Positions 36,552 to 47,904 of a stretch of DNA of 64,000 nucleotides are shown piece by piece. Source of the stretch: Leptobrachium leishanense (taxonomy: Eukaryota; Chordata; Amphibia; Anura; Megophryidae); NCBI GenBank assembly GCA_009667805.1, contig CM019065.1:150200101-150264100 (forward strand). Reading direction: 5' to 3'. The notes below the pieces were generated by a model that ran no database searches, was not told where the DNA came from, and saw only the letters and a program-made list of their open reading frames with translations. A program made the translations under genes and the position numbers. Within the stretch, counting starts at the first letter, position 1. Each line of letters begins with the position of its first letter.

Positions 36552-38304
36552 CCCTGTACAGATTGGGCCTGAGATCCACTCCCCAAAACTGCAACTCTCC
36601 CGCAGGCTCCAGAGGAATATGGCTTAAATGATGATCATAGAAGTCTCTATAAATGATGGTGACCTGAGATCCAGTATCTAGCAAGGCGGATGCGTAAATA
36701 CCCTCTATTTGCAGGTGTATAATTGATTTGGGCCCTATCTTGGCTCCCACAGATATATGATCTTTCTTACTTTTCTTAGAAACACTGGAAGCGGAGGCCT
36801 TCTCTAGTCCAATAGCTAGCACTTCGACATCTGTCTCTGATGAATTGGTGGGACACTCCCGCTTGAAGTGCCCTAATTTTCTACATTTAAAACAGCTTCC
36901 TTGTGGGGACGAATCCTCCGGTAACAATCTTCTCATTGTCCCCCTGTGGAGTTGTCTACAAGGAGAAGAATCTGTCCTTTTTGCCGCTGGCTTGGACAAT
37001 AATTCTAGTTCAGCTATCTTCTTTTTAAGAATTGCCAGATCCATATCCTCTTTCTCTGCTGCTTTAAATGTATTCCCTTTGCGTAAAGGAGATGAGGACA
37101 TTTGATCCTCCAATCTTTTTGCTTTGTTGATCAGTGTGGAATAGGACAAAACTTGATCATCCAGCTTAACTCTTAACATAATCATTACTGGGTCGTTGGT
37201 AAGGCCTCCCCTCTGAATTTGCTTGGATAGTCGTGTATCCAACTCAGATGCCGTGATTGCTCCTTTTTGAAATAGTTTTCCTAGTAGCAGTTGTAATCGA
37301 TTAATATAGTCAGAAGAGTTTTCATGCTCCTTCTGCTTAGTGGCTAGGAACTTGACTAACAGATCATCAGAGTCCTCCGATTTTTCATAAGCATCTTGCA
37401 AAGCTTGAATGTAATCCTGTGCGGTAGTTTGTGCATTCACTCCCTTGTAAAGCCTTATTATTTCTGTAGCTGGGGATCGGAGACTCTCCATTAACCGTTG
37501 TTTCTTTATAATATCAGTACAAGACCATTCTTCCAGTAATTGTAAAGCATTATCCTTCCAGGCTTCAAAGGTTTCTTCTCCTACAGGCACAGGCTGGTTA
37601 CCAGAAAACACCTTCAGCTTGCGGTAGCTGTGCGTGTGTGTAGCCGTTACTATGGCCTCTGAGAGTTTTTGTAGTATTTCGGCCATGTTACTTTCCCCTG
37701 AATTGGTGGTACTCAAGAAGGGGCTGTCTGGCTGTGGTGATATTGGAGATGAGACCACTACAAGACCTGTGGTCTTAGGGTTGATTTCCCCTTGCTCTTT
37801 GGAAAATTGTACAGTCTGTTTTGGAATGGCTCCAACTTCGAATGGTGTAACCGGTAATCTCCAGGTAGTTTTCTCTAACATAAGGGTCCGAGGCTGGGAA
37901 TGGCTTGATACATCAAAATCCCTCAGGTTTATACTGAGGGGTTGCTGTGGAGTATGCCCCTCCTCTTTGTCCAAAAGAGCGTACACTAAGGGGCATCCTT
38001 CGGGTGCTGCTCCAAGAAGGTGTAGGCTTGTGGCCCTCTGGCGGCCTCTCAAATCTGTATGGGCATATATTAACATATAAATTTGACCATTTAAATCCTG
38101 CAAGATATCCCTGATGGTAACAATCTCTATTCCCAGTAAAATCCCCAAACACTTGGTGACATGCTTCAGCTCGCTGTAGGGAGGTACTTGACATATCATC
38201 ACTGCATGGTGTAACGGTATCTTCTGTTGCTGGGCCCATTCGGTTGCAAATAAGAACGTGGGCCGTGGGATTAATATATCCTTGTTAGTTGTACCCCAAT
38301 TCAT
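36544..38304 (-). CDS. gag: Gypsy Gag-protease, PNMA/ZCCHC-like
   Basis: I place the start at the Met of MNWGTTNKD (38304), just inside the primer-binding site; the frame is also open upstream into the LTR. The N-terminal ~120 residues (HHAVMICQVP, VTKCLGILLG, IYMLIYAHTD) resemble the RNA-binding-like start of PNMA proteins, which derive from Gypsy Gag. The capsid-like region follows (FSGNQPVPVGEETFEAWKDN, QKEHENSSDYINRLQLLL). Then come a CCHC knuckle (CFKCRKLGHFKREC) and the aspartic protease active site LLDTGSQVTI about 70 residues later. Gag forms the particle and binds RNA; the protease processes Gag-Pol. The frame breaks at 36544 before the protease end. Gag itself has no visible defect. 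Confidence 0.88.
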   Translation of the reverse strand: MNWGTTNKDILIPRPTFLFATEWAQQQKIPLHHAVMICQVPPYSELKHVTKCLGILLGIEIVTIRDILQDLNGQIYMLIYAHTDLRGRQRATSLHLLGAAPEGCPLVYALLDKEEGHTPQQPLSINLRDFDVSSHSQPRTLMLEKTTWRLPVTPFEVGAIPKQTVQFSKEQGEINPKTTGLVVVSSPISPQPDSPFLSTTNSGESNMAEILQKLSEAIVTATHTHSYRKLKVFSGNQPVPVGEETFEAWKDNALQLLEEWSCTDIIKKQRLMESLRSPATEIIRLYKGVNAQTTAQDYIQALQDAYEKSEDSDDLLVKFLATKQKEHENSSDYINRLQLLLGKLFQKGAITASELDTRLSKQIQRGGLTNDPVMIMLRVKLDDQVLSYSTLINKAKRLEDQMSSSPLRKGNTFKAAEKEDMDLAILKKKIAELELLSKPAAKRTDSSPCRQLHRGTMRRLLPEDSSPQGSCFKCRKLGHFKRECPTNSSETDVEVLAIGLEKASASSVSKKSKKDHISVGAKIGPKSIIHLQIEGIYASALLDTGSQVTIIYRDFYDHHLSHIPLEPAGELQFWGVDLRPNLYRDA

Positions 38305-38320
38305 CTCAGCAGTGCCTCCA
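38303..38320 (-). promoter_or_regulatory. Gypsy primer-binding site, tRNA-Thr type
   Basis: The minus strand reads TGGAGGCACTGCTGAGAT two bases inside the 5' LTR. It is close to the complement of the 3' end of vertebrate tRNA-Thr, differing at about two positions. Its last bases overlap the gag ATG. Confidence 0.7.
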
Positions 38321-38322
38321 TT

Positions 38323-39213
38323 TGTAACGGGTTTTTGCGTAGTCCCACAAATACCCCTGTGGTCCTTTACCTCAGTTACCTTCAAGCGCTCTGCAAGCCG
38401 ATCCTGAGCCTCCGCTGCCTGGGAGTTGGGGTACGTGACTGCGGCAGTGCCTCCACCCAACTGGACATCCAGGCTTTGGGTGTGAGATCCAGTTGGGAAC
38501 ATATTTAAACAAGCAATAAATCAACACAGAGCTGTCTTTTATAGAACTTTGTATTGCACAGCAAAACTCTATGCAAAAATAAATGTAACGGTCTAAATAA
38601 ACATAATACAGTGGAATAAGTAAATAACGCAAGAGTCAGTATGAGTTTACCCACAAACAATACTGCGGCCCACCCTAGTCTTTTCCCTAATGGTACCATA
38701 GGTAGGTGGTGCACATTGTTGGGGCCCAGAATAATTGTAATCCACTTTCTTAGTAATATGCTGGGATGTTCCAGGGATCAGAGAAGTCATAGACTGCTGC
38801 TTTAGTAACCAGTGTCAGAATGCCTTGTTGTAAAACCAATTGGAGAGGTCTCAGCTTACCACTCCACAGTCTGCAATCAGATTTTGTCCAGGAAAGGGAG
38901 AAGCTGCTCCACTGGGATTCCTTCTTTCTGCAGAACAATCACTGCCAGGAACAGTTCTGTGCTTTGATCTGGATACAGAGTCTGCTGGGAGCCTTTATGC
39001 AGGATGCTTCAGCACTGGACACAATACCACAAATCTCAGCCACCATCATCTTCCAGCTTCCTCTCTCTTGCTTCCTCTCTTGCAGCCCTGCCTCCACACA
39101 CAAAACCATAGAGCCACACAGTCTTGAATCTCAGAGCAAACAGAAGGTCGCCATCTGCTGGTTACTACATAGAAACTGCAGGGTAGTAGAATTACTGTAC
39201 TCCCGGGGTTACA
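38323..39213 (-). repeat. Gypsy 5' LTR, intact
   Basis: 891 bp, on the minus strand starting TGTAACCCC and ending CCCGTTACA. It matches the interrupted left LTR at about 99%. Confidence 0.95.
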
Positions 39214-39291
39214 CTTAATATACAGTTGATGAAAACCACAGACGAACAGCGACAGAGACACCCAAAAAGGGACTGAACCCTAAAAATAGTA

Positions 39292-40027
39292 GCAAAAAGA
39301 GAAAGGTAACAAAAGGTTACCATATAGGGTGCTCAAACAAACAAATCTTTATTGGATATGCACCACATATGTAAAACCATATACTCATGAATGATGAACC
39401 ATTCAGTCTAGACGACAATCAGAACTCACGGGGACTAGATATAAGGCTAAGGTATAAGAGGATAAATAACTGGCTGAAAGAACATGTGCTGGCACCAAAG
39501 AACCCAGCTCCTGATGAAGCCCCGTGTGAGCAAGGGGTGAAACGCGTTGAGCATCCTATGATATTTTAACAGTTTTGTTTATTATCCTTTTTTGTCAGTC
39601 TGGCTTCTTGTCCCAGTCTCATTGTTGGGCATGGTTGCCCTTATAATTCTACAATATAGGGTACTTGGATACTAGACTCCAATGTGGGTACTGATTTTAC
39701 GGCACATTGAGAGGTTTTGGCTACATTTATTATTGGGCTGTATTATGCTATAATGTATTCCTTACATACTTTGGCGTATAGTAGGCAGCTCGAATTGCCG
39801 AGGTATAGCTTTCGAGAGGGTTCTTTGGTGCCAGCACATGTTCTTTCAGCTAGTTATTTATCCTCTTATACCTTAGCCTTATATCTAGTCCCCGTGAGTT
39901 CTGAGTGTCGCCTACACTGAATGTTCATCATTCTTAGAGTATATGGTTTTACATATGTGGTGCATATCCAATAAGGATTTGTTTGAGCACCCTATATGGT
40001 AACCTTTTGTTACCTTTCTCTTTTTGT
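39292..40027. mobile_element. Foldback element with ~210-bp inverted arms
   Basis: 39292-39505 and 39818-40027 are inverted copies: AGAGAAAGGTAACAAAAGG, TATAAGAGGATAAATAACT and CATGTGCTGGCACCAAAGAA appear in both arms. The ~310-bp centre contains GGGTGAAACGCGTTGAGC, which has an AACGCGTT palindrome. There is no transposase and no clear duplication. Confidence 0.8.
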
Positions 40028-40371
40028 TATATATACAGTTGTCCGTTTAGCACGCGCAATGGCTCAATTTTGGCAAGTGAAAATTTTGATTCCCGGCCAG
40101 GGGGTTACTTTTGGGTAGTGTAGAGAGCACTGGACCTCACACCAAGACGTGGGGGCCTATGAGATCTGCATCACAATGACAGTATATGTCAAGCAATATG
40201 CTGCTTAGAAAACTCAGCAAATTGGTTGAACTGGCTAAGCAGCATATCACCTGACACCATACTGTGAGTTGAATACCACACCGCCGTTCTGATTACAGGG
40301 CCAGGCAGAGCAATAGCATGACATAGGAAGAATGGCAAACTAACCCTGATCACAGACAACACTAAAATGTA
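40028..40371. other. Unassigned intergenic sequence
   Basis: Nothing recognisable apart from a short local inverted repeat around TGCTTAG/CTAAGCAGCATAT (40199-40246). Confidence 0.3.
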
Positions 40372-40375
40372 TTAT

Positions 40376-41028
40376 TGAAGGAGAATCAGGCCAAAAGATG
40401 GTCGCCATTATGAGCCAGGCGGCCATCTTGTTCAGAATATTGGTTCACTTGAATATAACTAGGTAGATTTTAGTTGAAACTAGAATGAAGCATACATAGA
40501 ATTTTAGGAATGTGTTAGATTAGCAGAGAAGCAATTAAAATTAAGGAAGATCCGGGCCGTTCCTGGCACACAGGGACAGGATGAGAAATGGATACACCAA
40601 GGTCACAGAGGCCTGCAGCAAGACAAAGAAGAGCGTAGAAACAGACCAGGTCTTATCTACAACAAATAACAAACAGGCTCTAGGCAGGTGGGCACAGGCC
40701 GGGTTGAGCGTAGCAGCAAATCATCTTCTGTCAAACCAACATGAAGCTTGCCAATTTATGGCCATGTATGGAATGTCTTTGTAATTAACCAAGGGAGGTA
40801 CCCACGTGGGGTGGGATAGTGTCACCGGGAGGTGGGTTAATTGGGATGTACCTAATTATGTATTCGGGGTATGAGACCCCTTGTCGGGGTGAGTTCAGGG
40901 TTCACTCTTTGCGATTCAATCCTGTGTGAGCATTCTGTGACGTCACAATAAAGTTTGCCTTTCCTGAAGAGACTTGTGTCCAGACAATCCTTGCTCATGA
41001 CGGCCCGGCCTCGTGGATTCCGGTTACA
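40376..41028 (+). mobile_element. Solo LTR of the same ERV family, opposite orientation
   Basis: Begins TGAAGGAGAATCAGG and ends GGTTACA, with a 4-bp duplication TTAT (40372-40375 and 41029-41032). It shares blocks with the ERV LTR (CAGCCATCTTGTTCAGAATA-like, TTGCGATTCAATCCTGTGTG, CCTTTCCTGAAGAGAC) but is clearly more diverged. AATAAA (40946) and TGACGTCA (40939) are present. Confidence 0.9.
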
Positions 41029-41159
41029 TTATCAGTGAGTATCATGGAGCCAGATTTCTTATTTGTTTCCCCACTATTGCTTTCACTTAAAATGGATCAG
41101 TCCACTCTCACATAGTTTATCCCAGCCCCATTTTTTTCCTCCTTAGAATTTTGTCTTGG

Positions 41160-41720
41160 TCATCGCTCAGTGTGTGTTTATGTCTATCTCCTAGGGGGTG
41201 ATGTCATTGTTTATCTGGGCACCTATTTCCGCCTGGTGTCAGTACGCTTGCCACGCCCCCTCTACCTGGGAGCAGGTGAGCTCGGGGCTCCACGCCCTCC
41301 GGGCGGGGCTGCAGGAAGGACCCTGCGCGAGACTAACAGGAAGAGCTTACAGGTTCAGGACAGGTTCCTCGTTTACACAGAGCGCTCTGACACAGGTTCC
41401 GCTATGGACAGGAGAGAGGTGAGTGCCAGCACACGGGAGGCCCTGCGGAGGGGGGGTGGGGGTCGCGGTACAGAGCTATAAACCGGGGCTGACGAAGAAA
41501 CTGACTTGGAGTGAAAAGTCCGGAACTTGAGATAACTTTATACGGTTTGTAATGTGTAGAAACCTGTGATAATCCTCCCGGCGGACAGTGTACTCTCCGT
41601 TTTACCGGGATGTCTTCTCCCCTCGCCGGACTCTCGGTGCTGCAGGTTATGGTGGAGTAGAGAGTTTCCTGGACTTTGGAGCAGAGCGTTAACTCCCAAT
41701 CCCTGCTGCTCCAGAGAGGA
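41160..41720 (+). promoter_or_regulatory. Candidate CpG-rich host promoter region
   Basis: This is one of few GC- and CpG-rich stretches not explained by a repeat. GC-box-like sites include GCCACGCCCCC (41250) and GGGCGGGGC (41301). No TATA is seen before the candidate ATG at 41404. It would drive + strand transcription into the G-run minisatellite. Confidence 0.4.
41404..41418 (+). CDS. Candidate first coding exon (MDRRE) with splice donor
   Basis: ATG at 41404 has G at -3 and +4, a strong start context. Five codons later, GAG is followed by GTGAGT, a consensus splice donor (41419). The exon would end in phase 0. It lies in the GC-rich region, as first exons often do. The rest of the gene is not recognisable; later exons would lie beyond the minisatellite or outside the window. 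A chance match is quite possible because the call rests on short signals alone. The frame is open upstream to 41170, so an earlier start is also possible. Confidence 0.3.
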
Positions 41721-41734
41721 GCCCCCCCCCCAAT

Positions 41735-44700
41735 GAGGGTGATGGGGGGGGGGGGGGGGTTGCTGTGCCTTGACTGAGGGTGATTGGGGGGGGGGTTGCT
41801 GTGCCTTGACTGAGGGTGATTGGGGGGGGGGTTGTTGTGCCCTGACTGAGGGTGATTGTGGGGGGGGGGGGTTGTTGTGGCCTGACTGAGGGTGATTGTG
41901 GGGGGGGGTTGTTGTGCCCTGACTGAGGGTGATTGTGGGGGGGGGTTGTTGTGCCCTGACTGAGGGTGATTGTGGGGGGGGGGGTTGTTGTGCCTGACTG
42001 AGGGTGATTGTGGGGGGGGGTTGTTGTGCCTGACTGAGGGTGATTGTGGGGGGGGGGGTTGTTGTGCCCTGACTGAGGGTGATTGTGGGGGGGTTGTTGT
42101 GCCTGACTGAGGTGATTGTGGGGGGGGGTTGTTGTTGCCCTGACTGAGGGTGATTGTTGGGGGGGGGGGGTTGTTGTTGTGCCCTGACTGAGGGTGATTG
42201 TGGGGGGGGGGGTTGTTGTGCCCTGACTGAGGTGATTGTGGGGGGGGGTTGTTGTGCCCTGACTGAGTGATTGTGGGGGGGGGGTTGTTGTGCCCTGACT
42301 GAGGGTGATTGTGGGGGGGGGGGTTGTTGTGCCTGACTGAGGGTGATTGTGGGGGGGGGGGTTGTTGTGCCCTGACTGAGGGTGATTGTGGGGGGGGGGG
42401 TTGTTGTGCCCTGACTGAGGGTGATTGTGGGGGGGGGGTTGTTGTGCCCTGACTGAGGTGATTGGGGGGGGGGTTGTTGTGCCTGACTGAGGTGATTGTG
42501 GGGGGGGGGGGGTGTTGTGCCCTGACTGAGGGTGATTGTGGGGGGGGGTTGTTGTGCCCTGACTGAGGGTGATTGTGGGGGGGGGTTGTTGTGCCCTGAC
42601 TGAGGGTGATTGTGGGGGGGGGGGTTGTTGTTGTGCCTGACTGAGGGTGATTGTGGGGGGGGGGTTGTTGTGCCCTGACTGAGGGTGATTGTGGGGGGGG
42701 GTTGTTGTTGCCCTGACTGAGGGTGATGTGGGGGGGGGGGTTGTTGTGCCTGACTGAGGGTGATTGTGGGGGGGGGGGGGTGTTGTGCCTGACTGAGGTG
42801 ATTGTGGGGGGGGGGGTTGTTGTGCCTGACTGAGGTGATTGGGGGGGGGGTTGTTGCCCTGACTGAGGTGATTGGGGGGGGGGGGTTGTTGTGCCCTGAC
42901 TGAGGGTGATTGTTGGGGGGGGGGGGTTGTTGTGCCCTGACTGAGGTGATTGGGGGGGGGGGTTGTTGCCCTGACTGAGGGTGATTGTGGGGGGGGGGGG
43001 TTGTTGTGCCTGACTGAGGGTGATGTGGGGGGGGGGGTTGTGTTGTGCCCTGACTGAGGGTGATTGTGGGGGGGGGGTTGTTGTGCCCTGACTGAGGGTG
43101 ATTGTGGGGGGGGGGGGTTGTGTGCCCTGACTGAGGGTGATTGTGGGGGGGGGGTTGTTGTGCCCTGACTGAGGGTGATTGTGGGGGGGGGTTGTTGTGC
43201 CCTGACTGAGGGTGATTGTGGGGGGGGGTTGTTGTGCCTGACTGAGGTGATTGTGGGGGGGGTTGTTGTGCCCTGACTGAGGGTGATTGTGGGGGGGTTG
43301 TTGTGCCCTGACTGAGGGTGATTGTTGGGGGGGGGGGGTTGTTGTGCCCTGACTGAGGGTGATTGTGGGGGGGGGGGTTGTTGTGCCCTGACTGAGGGTG
43401 ATTGTGGGGGGGGGGTTGTTGTGCCCTGACTGAGGGTGATTGTGGGGGGGGGTTGTTGTTGCCCTGACTGAGGGTGATTGTGGGGGGGGGGTTGTTGTGC
43501 CCTGACTGAGGGTGATTGTGGGGGGGGGTTGTTGTGCCCTGACTGAGGGTGATTGTGGGGGGGGGGGTTGTTGTGCCCTGACTGAGGGTGATTGGGGGGG
43601 GGGGGTTGTTGTGCCCTGACTGAGGGTGATTGTGGGGGGGGGGGGTTGTTGTGCCCTGACTGAGGGTGATTGTGGGGGGGGGGGGTTGTTGTGCCCTGAC
43701 TGAGGGTGATTGTGGGGGGGGGGGGTTGTTGTGCCCTGACTGAGGGTGATTGTGGGGGGGGGTTGTTGTGCCCTGACTGAGGGTGATTGTGGGGGGGGGG
43801 TTGTTGTGCCCTGACTGAGGGTGATTGGGGGGGGGGGGGGGGGGTTGTTGTGCCCTGACTGAGGGTGATTGTGGGGGGGGGGGTTGTTGTGCCCTGACTG
43901 AGGTGATTGTGGGGGGGGGGGGGGTTGTTGTGCCCTGACTGAGGGTGATTGTTGGGGGGGGGGGGTTGTTGTGCCTGACTGAGGTGATTGTGGGGGGGGG
44001 GTTGTTGTGGCCCTGACTGAGGGTGATTGTGGGGGGGGGGGTTGTGTGCCCTGACTGAGGGTGATTGTGGGGGGGGGGGGTTGTTGTGCCCTGACTGAGG
44101 GTGATGTGGGGGGGGGGGGTTGTTGTGCCCTGACTGAGGGTGATTGTGGGGGGGGGGTGTTGTTGTGCCCTGACTGAGGTGATTGTGGGGGGGGGGGGTT
44201 GTTGTGCCCTGACTGAGGTGATTGGGGGGGGGGGGTTGTTGTTGCCCTGACTGAGGGTGATGTGGGGGGGGGTTGTTGCCCTGACTGAGGTGATTGTGGG
44301 GGGGGGGGTTGCTGTGCCTTGACTGAGGGTGATTGGGGGGGGGGTTGTTGTGCCCTGACTGAGGTGATTGGGGGGGGGGGGTTGTTGTGCCCTGACTGAG
44401 GGTGATTGTGGGGGGGGGGGTTGTTGTGCCCTGACTGAGGGTGATTGTGGGGGGGGGTTGTTGTGCCCTGACTGAGGGTGATTGTGGGGGGGGGTTGTTG
44501 TGCCCTGACTGAGGGTGATTGTGGGGGGGGGGTTGTTGTGCCCTGACTGAGGTGATTGTGGGGGGGGGTTGTTGTGCCCTGACTGAGGGTGATTGTGGGG
44601 GGGGGGGTTGTTGTGCCCTGACTGAGGTGATTGTGGGGGGGGTTGTTGTGCCCTGACTGAGGGTGATTGGGGGGGGGGGGTTGTTGTGCCCTGACTGAGG

Positions 44701-45030
44701 GTGATTGTGGGGGGGGGGGTTGTTGTGCCCTGACTGAGGTGATTGTGGGGGGGGGGGGTTGTTGTGCCCTGACTGAGGGTGATTGTGGGGGGGGGGGGTT
44801 GTTGTGCCCTGACTGAGGGTGATTGTGGGGGGGGGTTGTTGTGCCCTGACTGAGGGTGATTGTGGGGGGGGGTTGTTGTGCCCTGACTGAGGGTGATTGT
44901 GGGGGGGGGTTGTTGTGCCTGACTGAGGGTGATTGTGGGGGGGGGTTGTTGTGCCTGACTGAGGGTGATTGTGGGGGGGGGGTTGTTGTGCCCTGACTGA
45001 GGGTGATTGTGGGGGGGGGGTTGTTGTGCC
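41735..45030 (+). repeat. G-run minisatellite, ~35-bp unit, ~95 copies
   Basis: The unit is GTTGTTGTGCCCTGACTGAG, GGTGATTGT and then a run of 7-14 G. Variants drop one C (GCCTGACTG) or one or two G (GAGGTGATT). The first and a few internal units read TTGCTGTGCCTTGACTG. All G-runs are on the + strand. The 1,100-1,240-residue minus-strand ORFs are translations of this repeat. Confidence 0.96.
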
Positions 45031-46440
45031 CTGTTTGGGGGGGGGTGTGTGCACCTTGCTTGGGCTCAGCCACGAAGAGCTGTATATGTGGGGTAAGGAG
45101 AGCTTGCCAGCAAAGTGCACCCACCTATGACCTGGCCACCGTGTGGCAGATATTGCCCACCTGACTTTTACGGTACTGCACCTGAGACATCACTGGGGGT
45201 CTGGTTGGCTGGTGAGGCACAGGACTGGCAGCCAGCTGTGGTGGGAAAAGATTGTCAGGAAGGCAGTGGGTATGCCAAACACACCTTTGCTTTGGGGCCA
45301 TGAAGCGTGATTGTTCCTGGTTGCTAGGATGGAGGTGGGTTAATATCGGCTGGTCTGTATGTTGACAGGTTAAATGCTATAGGGGCTGATAAAAGATTCA
45401 GAGGAGTTGGATCTGTGTACATATTTGGATTAGTAGTAAGCTTTTTGCCTTTAAATTTTTTTTATATTCAGGTGTGAAGTGTAAGTTATCCGGCCTGAAG
45501 TTAATGTCTTGGTGTATTTGTCCCTAGCTGTGACGTTTGCAGTTTCTTGAAATAAGTCACCGGCCGCTGTTGGTCACAATGAGCGTGTGACATTCACTGT
45601 CCATCCTCAGGAAGATCTATTTAGTTTCTAACAATAAACCCTCCATTGTAAACCTGTTTTTGGATTCCTGTGCACTGTGACACAATGTGTCTTGGCTCCA
45701 TGTACTGGTTCTAGCCTCAGCCTGGAAGGGCATGGGTTAACTCATGTGACGATGACAGCAGCGTAGACTTTCCAGGACACGGGCGAGGTGTGTGTGTGTG
45801 TGATTCAGTTGACGTTGCCTGGATTGTGAAGGTGACGCACGGGAAGAAACATATCTCTCTAACCCTTTCTGTACCATCACAGCTCTCCTATTACCAGTGC
45901 AGCTGGCAGTATGCTCCCATCTGTTATCAGTTGGCAGATGGACTTGTCATCTCCTTCTTTTTAGAGTTCTACTAAGAGATTACGATTAGTTACATTAACT
46001 TATTTAGCGCCAACAAACGTGAGACGTGATACATTAGGAATAGATGGCACTGACCTTGATCATTGTCCTGTTAATACAGCACTTTTATACTAGTTCTCAA
46101 CCAGACATGCCTTGAGCTTACACGCTATGGGACATGGGTATGTCAAACAAGAAGGCAATAGGGGAGTATGGAGCTGGTGGCCAGAATATAATAGCAGGGA
46201 TTGCATGGGACGGACTAGAAGTTTGGGCTTGAAAAGGGGTAAATGGAAAGTAAAGTGAAACCAGCTGGAAGGGAGAACTACAAGTTTAGGCCTGGGACTG
46301 GGTGGGACTGCAGAGTGAAAATGCAGGAGATGGAAACGGTGATGGCTTTGGATGGTGAGCTTAGTTTGTTTCTTGTTTGTGAGCTTGGTGCATCTGCTTT
46401 ATCCTCATGTTGGGTTGTAATCTTACTGGAGTGAGTCCTA
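45031..46440. other. Probably intronic or intergenic; no gene seen
   Basis: Single-copy-looking sequence with a short GT run at 45789. The small ORFs show no recognisable domain. Confidence 0.35.
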
Positions 46441-46448
46441 ACATCCGC

Positions 46449-47260
46449 TCAGCTATGTGGGCACACAGGCGTCCACACTAGTGGAAGTAATGATGATCGG
46501 CAGTTTTCAGGAAAATTGGGGTCGAGGGGAGGGTGTCTTTTAGAATGGGTGTGATAGTGGCATGCTTGAAAGAAGGGAAAGGGATGTGAGGGGTTAGGGT
46601 CGGGCTGGCAGGTGGTGAGGTAGACGGAAGCTAACTTCATGGTGGTTGTGGCAAAGAAGCTGAGGGTTGCATTGGTGTTAACGGGGAGGAAGATTATTAT
46701 TATATGCTTGGGCTGGGATGTTGTGAATTGTAAGTTTTTCTTTTTATAACCTAACCGAGATCTTGAGCGGAGGTTGGATGATGGAGGTGGTGCAGGTGGG
46801 TAGAGGAGAGTGATAAAGGTTGAACAGTCTTTTAGGGTTGGAAGAAAGCGAGGATATAAGAGAGCAGTCTGTTTGGCTATAGGTGAAGAGCAGCTGTATA
46901 TGAGTGGAGAATGAACTTCTAGTTGAAGTCCACATCAGAGTGAGATTTCTTCCAGCAGCGCGGGAGCATCTCTGCAAGTGTTGTGTCTGCCGCGAGTGCC
47001 AGGGCTGGAGCTGACATGGGGATTTTGTGCAGTTGAGGAGCAAGAGAGTCTAGACCAGAGGTGTGTTGTTGTTATAGGGGTAGACTGAGCGAGGGAATTT
47101 TGAATAAGATTGGAGAACTGTCGTGTATCCAAAGCTTAGATTCCTACAGGTGTGGGGTGAGAGTGAAAGGAGGATGTTGAAATTGCTAGACCTTCCACTT
47201 TCAGGATAGTGAAAATTTAGTATAATTGTGTGTTTACACCTTCTGTTGATGGATTTCACA
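46449..47260 (-). pseudogene. Degenerate L2-type LINE fragment
   Basis: Broken minus-strand frames keep the feel of the linker between endonuclease and RT in L2-like LINEs: SNPKRLFNLYHS near 46830, then the start of the RT domain around 46460-46640 (LTTCQPDPNPSHPF, DPNFPENC). No frame is intact and the RT active site is not found. The match is by eye to general L2 character, so another LINE clade is possible. Confidence 0.45.
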
Positions 47261-47396
47261 CTTTGCCTTCAGAGGTATGACACTTTGAGGTTCTCCACTA
47301 CTTGCCATTCATGTTGTTAACACCACTATAAACTTCAACTTTGGAAATCCAGAGAGGGAATTTCAAAGAACGTAGGCAAAATTTTGTTGATTTTTA

Positions 47397-47743
47397 GGCT
47401 AGGGTCAGATGGGCGTCCATTGGAGAGCGGAAGCATCGTCTGTGCGAGTGGACGTTCCTTCCACTCGACACCCATCTGGCCACCTCGCTGAGTGCACTTA
47501 GTGCGCTCAGCGCTGCAAGGCTTGATCCTTCTATGGAGAATCGCGCTTTGCAGCTCCATCAACGCGCTTCCTAGCGCTTTGACAGAGGCTTTCTAGATGT
47601 GCGTGGCATGTCTGCTGTTGTACGCGCAATTCATGCACGCAAAACAGCGTGTGGCTGGCCCCGTCACAGTGTCACAACGCTGAGACGGACACTTGAAGCC
47701 ACATCAGTACGGGTGCACCTAGTACGTTCGTCTGACGCCAGCC
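47397..47743. mobile_element. TTAA-type MITE, copy 1
   Basis: Begins GGCTAGGGTCAGATGGGCG and ends TACGTTCGTCTGACGCCAGC then C. It is followed by TTAA and preceded by TTTA. CpG-rich interior, no ORF. It shares termini with the copies at 50048, 54133, 54563 and 63163. Confidence 0.78.
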
Positions 47744-47904
47744 TTAAACTGTAACTTTTTTATTCAAGATATGTAATTGGTGGATAAACTACCATTTGTC
47801 TTAAGCATTTCATCCTGGGTCCTCTACAATTCCAGGCTTTGCCACCCCCGCCTCCCATCGCTTCTCTTGCTTATGTCTTGAAGCCTTCACCGGGGTCTTT
47901 CTGT

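Larger units (their letters stand above)
29913..39213 (-). mobile_element. Gypsy LTR retrotransposon with PNMA-like Gag
   Basis: Bounded by LTRs (29913-32374, split by a LINE, and 38323-39213) and a 4-bp duplication CTTA (29909-29912 and 39214-39217). On the minus strand the order is 5' LTR, primer site, gag-protease, RT, RNase H, integrase, purine tract, 3' LTR, which is the Gypsy order. There is no env. The LTRs differ at roughly ten scattered positions, so it is older than the ERV. Pol carries frame breaks and stops. Confidence 0.94.

Noticed and set aside
41402..45124. Two minus-strand ORFs of 1,143 and 1,240 codons, rich in Pro, Gln and Ser
   Set aside because: They are translations of the 35-bp G-run minisatellite. 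Open frames persist only because the repeat lacks stops on that strand; there is no domain or start context.
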